NCBI GenBank assembly: GCA_009665115.1
Contig: WJXE01000003.1
Coordinates: 1 to 26,266, forward strand
Length of the DNA: 26,266 bases
Direction: 5' to 3'
Source of the DNA: Nitrosopumilales archaeon
GTDB lineage: Archaea; Thermoproteota; Nitrososphaeria; Nitrososphaerales; Nitrososphaeraceae
The notes under the pieces are model-generated. The model was not told the origin of the DNA, made no database searches, and was given only the letters and a program-made list of their open reading frames with translations. Both the position numbers and the translations under genes were made by a program. Shown here one piece after another: positions 6,525-15,177 of the stretch (its first letter is position 1; each line of letters opens with the position of its first letter).

Positions 6525-7421
6525 ATGACCTTTTTTGAGTCCTATCAGCGTGCGGGAAAGATAGCGTCTGAAGTACGCGAAAGGGCTCGGAAAAAATATC
6601 ACGTAGGAACCACTGTGTTTCGTATCTGCGAATCAATAGAAGCTGAAATACGAGAAATGGGGGGTACACCCGCATTTCCAGTCAACGTTAGCCTGAATGA
6701 CATCGCCGCTCACTATACTGCGGAACCTAACGATATACTGGAGGTGAAGGATCGTGATATTTTGAAAATCGATATCGGAGTACAGGTTGATGGATATATT
6801 GCAGACACGGCTGTTACCGTGTGCTATGATCCAAAGTCCGAAGAATTAGTGAGGGTTGCCGAAATGGCTTTAAATGAAGCAGTCAAGGTGGCTAAGGCTG
6901 ACACCAAATCTAATGAAATAGGGGCCGTTATCGAGAGTACTATAGTTAAACACGGCTTCAAACCGATCCAAAACTTGAGCGGCCATTCCTTGGAACGTTA
7001 TACTATTCACGCTGGTAGGTCAATACCTAACATTAAAACCATCGGCCCTTCGTTTAGCTTGTCTTCCAACCAAGCCTACGCTGTAGAACCCTTCGTCACA
7101 ACTAGGGATGGCCAAGGCGTAGTATACGAAGGTAAAGTTCGCAACATTTTCAGCATTACTTCTCGCAAACCGTCGAAGAATCAAGAGGCGGACATTTTCT
7201 TGGATCAGTTGTGGAATAAATTTAAAACCTTGCCTTTCGCCATTAGGTGGATTACTGATTTATTCGATGAACCAAAGGCCCGTGAGTTGATAGAGGTTTT
7301 AGTCAAGAAAAGAAATGTGCATGCGTATCCCATTCTAGTAGAAGGTAATCGAAAGCTCGTTTCTCAGGCAGAACATACCTTGATTCCATCTACCAACTTT
7401 ACTTATGTCACGACGCTCTGA
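6525..7421 (+). CDS. map: Methionine aminopeptidase, type II
   Basis: This 298-aa enzyme removes the initiator methionine from nascent proteins. The five metal ligands of the pita-bread fold are visible: D83 and D94 (KIDIGVQVDGYIADTA), H154 (LSGHSLERY), E188 (AVEPF) and E283 (QAEHT). H63 (AAHYTA) is the conserved substrate-binding His. The roughly 60-residue winged-helix insertion typical of type II enzymes lies between E188 and E283. Length and lack of an N-terminal extension are typical of archaeal MetAP2. The ATG at 6525 is 30 bp downstream of a strong TATA-like box; another ATG at 6518 is out of frame. The gene converges on the 71-aa zinc-ribbon gene, with only 16 bp between the stops. 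Confidence 0.96.
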   Translation: MTFFESYQRAGKIASEVRERARKKYHVGTTVFRICESIEAEIREMGGTPAFPVNVSLNDIAAHYTAEPNDILEVKDRDILKIDIGVQVDGYIADTAVTVCYDPKSEELVRVAEMALNEAVKVAKADTKSNEIGAVIESTIVKHGFKPIQNLSGHSLERYTIHAGRSIPNIKTIGPSFSLSSNQAYAVEPFVTTRDGQGVVYEGKVRNIFSITSRKPSKNQEADIFLDQLWNKFKTLPFAIRWITDLFDEPKARELIEVLVKKRNVHAYPILVEGNRKLVSQAEHTLIPSTNFTYVTTL

Positions 7422-7437
7422 GCTGGCCGTTTGCTCG

Positions 7438-7653
7438 CTAGCTTTCGGATCTCTTTTCTTTTTCTGCAGGATATTCGCCATATATTGCAGTGGTAATGGC
7501 AATTCCAGAGCAAGCTTTGCAAGCGGAACCTGATTTATAGATGTAGTCGCCATCTAGAAAGATCCTCTTAATTTTGTGATGGCAATTTTGACATGTCTCT
7601 TCTGTGTAAATTATAGGAGTATTGGCCTTCCTTTTTCTTTCAAAAAATAACAC
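7438..7653 (-). CDS. 71-aa zinc-ribbon protein, coupled to the DUF1512 gene
   Basis: The protein has two CxxC pairs (CQNC near 21-24 and CKAC near 45-48) separated by about 20 residues that include an aromatic/basic hairpin (KIKRIFLDGDYIYKSG). It therefore looks like a single treble-clef or zinc-ribbon domain with a charged tail (EKEKRSES). I do not recognise a named family. The GTG start at 7653 touches the TAA stop of the DUF1512 gene (TAAGTG), so translation is probably coupled and the two products may work together. The 3' end is 16 bp from the convergent map gene. Confidence 0.7.
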   Translation of the reverse strand: MLFFERKRKANTPIIYTEETCQNCHHKIKRIFLDGDYIYKSGSACKACSGIAITTAIYGEYPAEKEKRSES

Positions 7654-8793
7654 TTATTGTCCTACCCCCGCGGTATTACCAACGCCGATAACTAGAATCG
7701 AATCGCCTTCCAGCGTTTTATCTTCGATGACTGCGGAGACGGTATTATATAACTTATCAAAAGAATCAGAAATCTCTTTTCTCATCACCGTAATCGCATC
7801 TTGGACAGACTGTTTAACTATTATTGCATAGATCGGTATACTGAATTTAGTTGCGACATCTTCTATCTGGTATCTTTCGACTCCTATACCACCTATAGCA
7901 GAACCTACGCCCTCAGCGATCGCCCCTGTCTTTTCTCCTTCTAGTTTCAAGGCAGCATCTATCATTATGATAGCATCTATCCTTAGACCTAGTTCTGCAA
8001 TCAATCGGTAAACTGCTTCGCCAGGACGCCCGACGCTACCTGCAGGCCCCTCTGCCTTGAGCATATACAATTTTCTTCCCATACGAACTTCTTCGCTATA
8101 TACCGTTTCTCTGGCGATTGGTTTTTTTTCTTTTCCAAGCATCATTCTTCCGACTACCATCGGACCAATGCCATCTCCTATCGGTAGTCCTTTCTTAAAT
8201 GCGCTTATTGCGCTTTCTAAGGCCTCTGCTTCTTGTAACAGTAAAGGCATTACCATTTGCAGTTGTACAAGTATGAACATACCAGTCGTGCGTTTTCCCA
8301 TCAGGTAAAAGTGCCTCACGATCTTGTAAATCATATTTAGAGCGGTGGCGGCTTCCAGAATATTCTCGATGCGTGAAGCCTGCCATTCTGTCATACCTTC
8401 CGCCATCCTCTTGATTTCCGATCGTATTCGTTCATCCTTAGTTCTCATCACAAGATCAAGTTTTCGAATGATGCCTTGGGGATCAAGGTCTACCGGCATG
8501 ATTGCAAAATACTCAAGGAATTTGTCGATTCTCTCGCTTGGGTCAGCAGCAGGCGTAATTGAGGTTTTGATGTAATCAATTACTTCCTTTCTGGCTGTCT
8601 CTTTCATGGTTTTTAATCTGGTCAGTGATTTTGATACGTCACCCAATATCATCCATGCCTGAAATTTCTGTCCGTATATCATTAATACTATAATGGGTGC
8701 AAACCAGAGAATATACACTAAAGGACTATTATTGGAATCAAAACCGCCAGGTCCGAAGAGACCACCTAATAGTAGAACCGGAACCGTAAGCAT
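7654..8793 (-). CDS. DUF1512-family membrane-anchored protein
   Basis: This 379-aa protein matches my knowledge of DUF1512, an archaeal family of unknown function. Residues 1-45 contain a hydrophobic start and a TM segment (SPLVYILWFAPIIVLMIYGQ), followed by a long cytoplasmic part. The soluble part has helical regions with many Met and charged residues (about 45-200) and then an alpha/beta part. The latter has the motifs GPMVVGRMM, GKKAPGSVGRPGEA-like (LKAEGPAGSVGRPGEA), IIMIDAALKLEGEKTGAIAEGVGSAIGG and a C-terminal LVIGVGNTAGVGQ. The second half looks like a Rossmann or protease-like catalytic fold, which is inference. It is followed without a gap by a zinc-ribbon gene and is divergent from the 59-aa TM gene. 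A TATA-like box (8831-8840) lies 43 bp before the ATG. Confidence 0.8.
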   Translation of the reverse strand: MLTVPVLLLGGLFGPGGFDSNNSPLVYILWFAPIIVLMIYGQKFQAWMILGDVSKSLTRLKTMKETARKEVIDYIKTSITPAADPSERIDKFLEYFAIMPVDLDPQGIIRKLDLVMRTKDERIRSEIKRMAEGMTEWQASRIENILEAATALNMIYKIVRHFYLMGKRTTGMFILVQLQMVMPLLLQEAEALESAISAFKKGLPIGDGIGPMVVGRMMLGKEKKPIARETVYSEEVRMGRKLYMLKAEGPAGSVGRPGEAVYRLIAELGLRIDAIIMIDAALKLEGEKTGAIAEGVGSAIGGIGVERYQIEDVATKFSIPIYAIIVKQSVQDAITVMRKEISDSFDKLYNTVSAVIEDKTLEGDSILVIGVGNTAGVGQ

Positions 8794-8938
8794 TGTTTAT
8801 AGTCTATTCCATGCTGAATGGATTTTCTGCCCAATTAAAGGTTACTTTGTAAGTGGCTTTCGCTGTTCAATAAGTAATGCATCTGGATGGCGTTAAGCAA
8901 CCATCACCTAATTTCTGAATTCGTCGCAAGTAAAAAAG

Positions 8939-8950
8939 TATATGTATTTA
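8939..8950 (+). promoter_or_regulatory. TATA-like box of the 59-aa membrane protein / lhr unit
   Basis: GTATATGTATTT is centred 31 bp before the ATG at 8976. It is probably the promoter of both the small membrane protein and the overlapping helicase gene. Confidence 0.55.
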
Positions 8951-8975
8951 TTGATCAGTAGAGCAACAAGTTATC

Positions 8976-9155
8976 ATGGTAGCCGGTGCAATTCCAAATT
9001 TCGATTCTTTTGTATGGATTTCTGTCGGGCTTTTTGTAGTCGGCCTGATCGGCACAATGGTTTACGAAAGGTCCAGTTCGAAAGCGAAACGGCAGCAACC
9101 TCAACCACAATCACAAAGACAGCAAGCGCCAGGAACAAATACTGACATTGAATGA
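8976..9155 (+). CDS. 59-aa single-TM small membrane protein
   Basis: The frame runs from ATG 8976 to TGA 9153-9155. Residues 13-30 form one TM helix (VWISVGLFVVGLIGTMVY). It is followed by a basic, Gln-rich cytoplasmic tail (SSSKAKRQQPQPQSQRQQ), so an N-out/C-in orientation is likely. There is no signal peptidase site and no recognised family. It does not look like Sec61-beta, whose TM lies at the C-terminus. Its stop overlaps the TTG start of the Lhr helicase by 8 bp, so the two genes are probably translated from one message. The well-placed TATA box and the clean TM-plus-tail design support a real gene despite the small size. Confidence 0.75.
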   Translation: MVAGAIPNFDSFVWISVGLFVVGLIGTMVYERSSSKAKRQQPQPQSQRQQAPGTNTDIE

Positions 9156-11892
9156 AAATGATTCAATAGAACAGTTATTAGCCCAAAAATTCAAGAAAGA
9201 AGGATTCGAATCTCTCACAACTATCCAGCAAAAAGCCTTACCGATTATCGTTAGGAGGATCAATTGCCTTTTAGTTGCACCTACAGGTGCTGGCAAAACA
9301 GAGGCGGCTGTCATGCCAGTGGTCACTATGTTGTCGACTAGCGCCAGACTCCCAGGCAAAATTCGAGCAGTCTACATCACTCCCTTACGGGCGCTGAATA
9401 ACGATGTATTCAGAAGAATTGTCAGATACGCTGAATCGGAAAATTTGCGAGTGCAAATTAGACACGGTGACACTACGACTAAGGATAAGAAAAAAATTGT
9501 AGAATCGCCTCCGGATATCCTTATTACTACACCGGAATCCCTTGGTGTTGTTCTTTCAAGTCAAAGAATGCTCCTAGCACTGCAGAATCTCGAGTGGATA
9601 ATAATCGATGAGGTTCATGAGCTCATTGCTAATGAACGCGGCGCACACTTGTCTATAGGACTAGAGAGGTTACAAGCGGTTAGCTTAGAACGTGTTACCA
9701 GAATTGGCTTGTCAGCTACAGTTGGAAATTTAGCGGAAGCAGGAAAATTCGTTTCCGGAACTAACAGAAAACATGCTGTGCTTGTAGACAGATCGGGTAG
9801 AGAATATGATATTCGTTTGGAATACATCCAGGGGTCATTTACTAACGTGGCGCATTTTATCATAGAATATATCGTATCAAACAAAATAAGTGGGTCTGTT
9901 TTGTTGTTTACCAATACAAGAGACGAAGCAGAGTACCTAGCTACGGTCTTGAAAAATCAAAGTGAAGTGAAAGTCGATGTTCATCATGGCTCGTTATCCA
10001 GAGAAATGCGGCAGGAAACGGAACAGAGATTAAGAGTAGGCGATGCCGGTGTCATCGTCTGTACCTCGTCCTTAGAACTTGGATTGGACATTGGTTCTAT
10101 AGATCTCGTGATGCATTATGGATCCCCTCGACAGGTTTCAAAGTTAGTACAAAGGGTCGGCCGTAGCAGGCATAGGCAAACAAGCCACGCAAAAGGACTG
10201 ATTGTAACAAACAACGCTGACGATGAATTAGAAGCATTAGCAATAATTCGTAGAATGAAAAGGGGTTCGATTGAGGAACAAACGATGCATGTCAACGCTC
10301 TTGATGTCGTGGCTCATCATTTAGTGGGTTTGTGTATGCAGAATAATGGCATGATTGAACTACCAAAGGCATTTGATCTAATAACGAGAGCATACCCGTT
10401 CAGTCACACTAGCATTTATGACTTAGAAAGTTGCGTTGAGATTCTTGACAACAATGGAATAATCAAATTTGACAGAGAAGCACGTACATACCGCCGGAGA
10501 ATTAAGGCATACCGGTATTACTTCGATAATCTTTCTATGATTCCTCATGTGCTAAAATTCGAAGTCATCGATTCAATAACTAAACGGAAGGTAGGAACAC
10601 TCGACCAGCAATTTGTAGAAGACTACGCTGAAAAGGGAAATGTTTTCGTTCTTAAGGGTTCCCAATGGAGAATTATTTCGATCGATGAGAAAAGAATGTT
10701 AGTCAACGTGGAACCTCTACGTGGCGTTGCAATAAACGTTCCGTACTGGGTGGGCGAAATGATCCCAGTAGACTATACAACTGCGCAAGAAGTGGGTACT
10801 GTACGTCAACATGCAATGAGAAGCATACTCAAACTTTCCAATCATGCCTTACAGAATAGTGTTAATGCTCTAGGAGTGATACCCGATTCGAATAACATTG
10901 TGATCGAAAGCAATATTACGAAAAACACCCTCGTCGTTCATTCAATGTTTGGTACCAAAGTCAACAACACCATAGCTACTCTTCTTTCTACTATACTATC
11001 TTCACAGCTCGGCTACATAGTCGAGACTAGATCTGACCCCTATAGAATTATGTTAACGTCAAATGCCAGAATTGGAAAAGCCCACATAGATAGCGTTTTT
11101 AGAGATTCATACGAATTTGAATCTGTCATTATTGCTTCATTTGCAGGTACTCATGTCATGAACTGGAAGGTATGGGCAGTCGCAAAGAGATTCGGAATGA
11201 TTAACAGAGATGTCTTATACGACAAGAAAATAGCCCGCCTGATATACGAAAGGTATTCGAAGACACCTATCAGTAAGGAATCAATAAGAGAGCTAATGCA
11301 CGATAAATTCGACATCGAAAAAACAACACAAGTTTTCCAGAGTTTACAGACTGGATGTTGCCGTATACATTGGATTGAAGTAACTGACTTCTCGGACTTG
11401 GCACAACCAATACTTGAACACCATGCAAAATTTTCTGCAAACCCACTAAGCGTTGAAAGAGGAATCATTGAACTCGTAAAAGAGAGACTAGAAAAAACTA
11501 AGCACAAACTGATTTGCATACGCTGTGCAAAGTGGGAGAGAACAATCGATACCCTACAAATACCTGAAAAGTTATTTTGTCCGCTCTGCCGATCGAGGTT
11601 GATTACAGCAACCTTCTGGTCTGATAATGAGCTAACAAAGATTATTTCGAGGAGACTAAATGGAAGTAAATTACAGCCTGAAGAAGAGCACCGATTCGAT
11701 CGTGCATGGAAAATTGCCTCACTTATTAACAATTTTGGCAAGAAGGCGCTGATAGTATTGGCAGGTTACGGAGTAGGTGCCGATACCGCGGCTCGTATCC
11801 TTCGTAATTATATCGACGATGATGGAATTTACAGAAGTGTGTATGAGGCTGAGAAGCAGTATGTGCTGACCCGCGGTTTCTGGAACGACTAA
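9148..11892 (+). CDS. lhr: Lhr-type superfamily 2 helicase
   Basis: This 914-aa ATP-dependent helicase has an upstream Q-motif (TTIQQKALP), Walker A APTGAGKT (44-51), TPLRALNND (Ia), TTPESL, DEVH (about 154-157), LSATVG (III), TSSLELGLDIG (V) and QRVGRSRHR (VI). After the helicase core come the Lhr-core winged-helix and beta-barrel regions. A C-terminal CIRC...CPLC zinc site lies near residues 790-815, and the tail resembles a helix-hairpin-helix (LIVLAGYGVGADTAARIL). Archaeal Lhr proteins act on RNA/DNA hybrids and branched DNA in repair or RNA processing; which paralogue this is cannot be settled here. The TTG at 9148 overlaps the stop of the 59-aa membrane gene, and no better start follows before the Q-motif. 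It converges with the RPA-like gene, with 28 bp between the stops. Confidence 0.93.
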   Translation: MNENDSIEQLLAQKFKKEGFESLTTIQQKALPIIVRRINCLLVAPTGAGKTEAAVMPVVTMLSTSARLPGKIRAVYITPLRALNNDVFRRIVRYAESENLRVQIRHGDTTTKDKKKIVESPPDILITTPESLGVVLSSQRMLLALQNLEWIIIDEVHELIANERGAHLSIGLERLQAVSLERVTRIGLSATVGNLAEAGKFVSGTNRKHAVLVDRSGREYDIRLEYIQGSFTNVAHFIIEYIVSNKISGSVLLFTNTRDEAEYLATVLKNQSEVKVDVHHGSLSREMRQETEQRLRVGDAGVIVCTSSLELGLDIGSIDLVMHYGSPRQVSKLVQRVGRSRHRQTSHAKGLIVTNNADDELEALAIIRRMKRGSIEEQTMHVNALDVVAHHLVGLCMQNNGMIELPKAFDLITRAYPFSHTSIYDLESCVEILDNNGIIKFDREARTYRRRIKAYRYYFDNLSMIPHVLKFEVIDSITKRKVGTLDQQFVEDYAEKGNVFVLKGSQWRIISIDEKRMLVNVEPLRGVAINVPYWVGEMIPVDYTTAQEVGTVRQHAMRSILKLSNHALQNSVNALGVIPDSNNIVIESNITKNTLVVHSMFGTKVNNTIATLLSTILSSQLGYIVETRSDPYRIMLTSNARIGKAHIDSVFRDSYEFESVIIASFAGTHVMNWKVWAVAKRFGMINRDVLYDKKIARLIYERYSKTPISKESIRELMHDKFDIEKTTQVFQSLQTGCCRIHWIEVTDFSDLAQPILEHHAKFSANPLSVERGIIELVKERLEKTKHKLICIRCAKWERTIDTLQIPEKLFCPLCRSRLITATFWSDNELTKIISRRLNGSKLQPEEEHRFDRAWKIASLINNFGKKALIVLAGYGVGADTAARILRNYIDDDGIYRSVYEAEKQYVLTRGFWND

Positions 11893-11920
11893 TTCAGCCT
11901 AGGAGCTATTTGTGTTACGC

Positions 11921-13360
11921 TTACGTAATTTTGACTAGTGAAGAGTCCGGCTTTAATGTAAGTTCCGTTTTGCCACTCATCCCTTTAGTTCCTGTCGCGC
12001 CCAGAACTCGTATCCGGTCACCTACTACTAGGTTGGCCACAGAAGAACTTTGCTGGCGCCAGCCTACTAGTCGAGTTTCCCCAGTATCGTCTCCAATTAA
12101 TGTGTCGCTTACAGTAACTAATTCACCGTTTTTAGTATTTACTTCGGTCATATTCGGAGATTGTAAAACGATCGCCTCCAAAATGTAAGGAGAGTCTGAG
12201 ATTTCAACGTCTTTGATTTTTGATTCGAACACCGACATTTTTGGAAACGACTCTTCGTCCTCGATTACCCTGATGTATGAATCATCTTTGTAAAGAAGCA
12301 TGGAATTCCCAAAGATACGGCTTGGCACACGTTCTATCATGGAGTCTGAGATGAGCGGACTGCTTAGCAAAGCACTATCTATGGTCAGATGTACGAATTT
12401 ACCGCTTTTGTCCACCGCGAGACAAGCAACATTTCCCTTGCCAGTTTCTCCACCGAACGAAACTACTCTCAACGTCATTATTTCGATGTCCGTTTTAGTC
12501 CCGAAGAATTCAAACGCAGTCCCTTCATCACCGTGAATTTCAAAGTCGCCGGTTCCATATTGTGGGTTTCCCTGTTTAATCCTAACTCCAATTAACCGAA
12601 CCTTTGCGTTCGTATCAAAGATTTTGGGAATCTTGCTCTCGTCAACATTCCAGATTACTGTCCGCAAGTTTCGAGTTTTCGTTTCGTTGGAAAGCTGCAG
12701 TTGTAGCAACTTCGTCATCTCCCCACGGGGGTTATTATACTGAGAAATTCTAGGGCTAGAACCAACAAAGCCGGTGATTACCACGTTTTGCCGGGTTTCG
12801 TGTACATCATCGACCTTTATCGTAATGAAATCAATGTCTGGAATAGATGCGTTTTCCTCTTCTAAGACCTCTATCTGAGAACTAGAAGAGAGGTTAATCA
12901 CGGGTCTCCCGTCAAAACCTGATTTTACGTATCCGCGAGAGATCTTTACTAGCTCCCCAGGGCGGAAGCGCGCTTCATCTGGTAAGCTTATTTGATCATC
13001 CCATAGTTTGACTCGAACGGCAGACTCGTGATCATAGATAGTCAATGTTCGATTTCTGATCTCTTCTTTGGTATCTTTTCGAAGGAATTTGCGCGTAGGA
13101 TAGATATTCATGATCCGACCTACAACACTCACATCTTTTGCGCCTACAAATAGATCCTTGATTGCACCATTTGCTCGCTTGACATTCCCCAATGAGACAC
13201 CTAGGTCGGCAGCCACTAAAAATAAAGCACCTTGATCTGTAAGATACCCAGCCCCAATTTTGCGCTTCTTCTCATCAATCAACTCTCTAACCTGCTCAAC
13301 ACTTATCTCAGGCTTCTGGCTGAGAAGCGACTCGATCATGGTTTTAAAATCTGCAGACAC
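11921..13360 (-). CDS. RPA-like single-stranded DNA-binding protein (multi-OB)
   Basis: This 479-aa protein shows a helical N-terminal region (about 1-55). Repeated OB-fold-like units follow: VVGRIMNIYPTRKF...LTIYDHESAVRVKLWDD at about 75-125, VITGFVGSSPRI...LRTVIWNVDESKIP at about 190-255, and a final ILEAIVLQ...GDDTGETRLVGWR...VGDRIRVLG near the C-terminus. The pattern of a beta hairpin, D-x-S/T or ETK, then V.LW/V.W is characteristic of RPA70-type domains. It coats ssDNA in replication and repair. The only cysteine I see lies outside any CxxC pair, so the zinc finger found in many archaeal RPA proteins is absent. The GTG at 13360 is used; an in-frame ATG at 13339 would remove seven residues. 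It is divergent from the aldehyde dehydrogenase gene. Confidence 0.85.
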   Translation of the reverse strand: MSADFKTMIESLLSQKPEISVEQVRELIDEKKRKIGAGYLTDQGALFLVAADLGVSLGNVKRANGAIKDLFVGAKDVSVVGRIMNIYPTRKFLRKDTKEEIRNRTLTIYDHESAVRVKLWDDQISLPDEARFRPGELVKISRGYVKSGFDGRPVINLSSSSQIEVLEEENASIPDIDFITIKVDDVHETRQNVVITGFVGSSPRISQYNNPRGEMTKLLQLQLSNETKTRNLRTVIWNVDESKIPKIFDTNAKVRLIGVRIKQGNPQYGTGDFEIHGDEGTAFEFFGTKTDIEIMTLRVVSFGGETGKGNVACLAVDKSGKFVHLTIDSALLSSPLISDSMIERVPSRIFGNSMLLYKDDSYIRVIEDEESFPKMSVFESKIKDVEISDSPYILEAIVLQSPNMTEVNTKNGELVTVSDTLIGDDTGETRLVGWRQQSSSVANLVVGDRIRVLGATGTKGMSGKTELTLKPDSSLVKIT

Positions 13361-13518
13361 TGAAGTTAAACCCCCCTTTTGTCAAGTACCTAAAAACTAT
13401 GTCGAGTACTTGCCTATATTCTTTGACAGACCGGTCCACACTAAGGATACATCTTCCAATAGTATGCAAAGCTGCGAAAATATTTCTCACTTGCATAATA
13501 ATGATGGTAACAAAAAAA

Positions 13519-13560
13519 TTCATTTTGTTGAAAACGGCAAATAGTTCATTCTGTTGAAAA
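13519..13560 (+). promoter_or_regulatory. Tandem dyad repeat, probable operator of the aldehyde dehydrogenase
   Basis: Two copies of TTCATTYTGTTGAAAA occur at 13519-13534 and 13545-13560, identical at 15 of 16 positions and offset by 26 bp. Each contains a small dyad (TTCA-N6-TGAA). They lie immediately upstream of the TATA-like box at 13567-13576, in the divergent region between the RPA-like and aldehyde dehydrogenase genes. The offset of 26 bp is not far from 2.5 helical turns. This is the layout expected of a regulator-binding site; which regulator is unknown. Confidence 0.45.
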
Positions 13561-13566
13561 ACATGA

Positions 13567-13576
13567 TAATTTTTAA
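13567..13576 (+). promoter_or_regulatory. TATA-like box of the aldehyde dehydrogenase
   Basis: ATAATTTTTA is centred 28 bp before the ATG at 13600, giving a leaderless transcript. It directly follows the tandem repeat at 13519-13560. Confidence 0.55.
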
Positions 13577-13599
13577 GGTTCGTTGTCATAATCCAGTGC

Positions 13600-15177
13600 A
13601 TGCCATTTGAAAATGAACACACTCTTCAAAAATTCATCGCTTCAAAAGAAGAGGAATCTTTTCATGACCAGTATGAACAGGCAATTCGAGATGTCAAAAG
13701 TGAATTTGGGAAACAATATCCTCTGATTATCGGTGGTACGAAAATAAAGACGGACTCTACATTCACTCATCTCTCACCTATCGATACTCGAATAGTGTTA
13801 GGATATTTACCACGATCTAGTGTCGAAGACACACGTAATGCTATCAATGCTGCTAGAGACTCATTTGACTGGTGGCGCAAACACAATTACAAAAAACGAA
13901 TGGAGATTTGCAGAGCAGGAGCCAATGTATTGAGCCGACGTAAGTTTGAGCTCGCGGCGTGGTTGTCTTATGAAAATGGTAAGAACAGATATGAAGCGAT
14001 AGGAGATGTCGATGAAGCCATCGATTTTATTAGATATTATTGCGAGGTCATGGAAACGAATGAAGGGTTCTCAACTTTAACTAGGAGCGCATACCCTGCA
14101 GAAACCAGCAGAAGCGTTATGAAGCCGTACGGCGTATGGGGCGTGATTGCACCGTTCAATTTTCCAGCAGCAATATTAATTGGAATGAGTACTGGCGCTC
14201 TGATTACAGGAAATACAATAGTACTGAAACCTGCCAGCGATGCTCCAATTATTGGATTTAAATTCGCCGAAGTCATGGAGGAGGCTGGTTTGCCAAATGG
14301 TGTTCTGAACCTCATCACAGGACCCGGCGCTCAACTAGGCCAAGAAATAGTTGGAAATGAACACGTAGCAGGGATTGTGTTCACCGGTTCAAGAAAAGTA
14401 GGGTACGAGATGATCAGACGATTTAACAAAACCAAACCCCGACCTATTATTGCAGAATTAGGTGGGAAAAATCCTGCAATAGTTACTGAAAGCGCAGATC
14501 TAGACGAAGCGGTACAAGGAATATCTAATGCTGCGTTTGGTTATTCGGGACAGAAGTGTAGTGCGTGCTCTAAGGTATATGTGCAAAAAATCATCAAGAC
14601 AGAATTTGTTGAGAAGCTTGTAAAAAGAAGCAAGAGCCTGCAAGTAGGAAATCCTCTTGAACATAGTACTTTTGTCGGTCCTTTGATAAACGTCGGCGCT
14701 TATAAAAATTATCAAAGGTATACGACGCTAGCATCACGAGATGGAAAGTTGTTGATAGGGGGTCGCATTAATAGAAGTGGTGATTTAAAGTACGGATTGT
14801 TTGTAGAGCCGACAATTGTAGACGGGTTGCCCGAAGGTCATAGATTACTCACAGATGAGCTTTTCGTGCCAATATTATGTATAATAGTATATGAGAATCT
14901 TGAGGATGCGATTCGATTATGTAATAGCTCACAATATGGCTTAACAGCAGCAATATACACTAAGAAAAAGGAAGAGATTGAAACATTTATCGAGAGTATT
15001 GAGTCAGGTGTAGTATATGTCAATCGGGCTTTAAGCGCAACCACGGGAGCCATGGTTGGCTGTCAGTCATTTGCGGGATGGAAGGGATCAGGCACAACAG
15101 GCATAGGGGCTGGAGGGCCTTATTACTTAACACAGTTTATGCAAGAACAGAGCCAAACCTTCGTTAGCACCAAATAG
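13600..15177 (+). CDS. Aldehyde dehydrogenase, 1-pyrroline-5-carboxylate dehydrogenase type
   Basis: This 525-aa NAD(P)-dependent aldehyde dehydrogenase has the PFNFP segment, catalytic E286 in AELGGKNP and nucleophile C320 in GQKCSACSK, 34 residues apart as expected. FTGSRKVG is the coenzyme loop. The C-terminus (TTGAMVGCQSFAGWKGSGTTGIGAGGPYYLTQFMQEQS) is characteristic of the P5C dehydrogenase branch (RocA/PutA-type), which oxidises glutamate semialdehyde to glutamate. The N-terminal extension of about 40 residues before LIIGG is also normal for that branch. No proline dehydrogenase gene is in the window, so the pathway link is inferred. The ATG at 13600 is leaderless, 28 bp after a TATA box. 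Another ATG at 13613 is out of frame. Confidence 0.88.
   Translation: MPFENEHTLQKFIASKEEESFHDQYEQAIRDVKSEFGKQYPLIIGGTKIKTDSTFTHLSPIDTRIVLGYLPRSSVEDTRNAINAARDSFDWWRKHNYKKRMEICRAGANVLSRRKFELAAWLSYENGKNRYEAIGDVDEAIDFIRYYCEVMETNEGFSTLTRSAYPAETSRSVMKPYGVWGVIAPFNFPAAILIGMSTGALITGNTIVLKPASDAPIIGFKFAEVMEEAGLPNGVLNLITGPGAQLGQEIVGNEHVAGIVFTGSRKVGYEMIRRFNKTKPRPIIAELGGKNPAIVTESADLDEAVQGISNAAFGYSGQKCSACSKVYVQKIIKTEFVEKLVKRSKSLQVGNPLEHSTFVGPLINVGAYKNYQRYTTLASRDGKLLIGGRINRSGDLKYGLFVEPTIVDGLPEGHRLLTDELFVPILCIIVYENLEDAIRLCNSSQYGLTAAIYTKKKEEIETFIESIESGVVYVNRALSATTGAMVGCQSFAGWKGSGTTGIGAGGPYYLTQFMQEQSQTFVSTK

Noticed and set aside
11151..11741. 196-codon minus-strand frame inside the Lhr gene
   Set aside because: It is fully antisense to the conserved Lhr C-terminal region, and its Ser/Cys/Leu-rich composition is typical of a shadow frame.
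13344..13622. 92-codon minus-strand frame in the RPA/aldehyde dehydrogenase divergent region
   Set aside because: It covers both promoters, the tandem dyad and the start of the aldehyde dehydrogenase; the predicted protein looks random.
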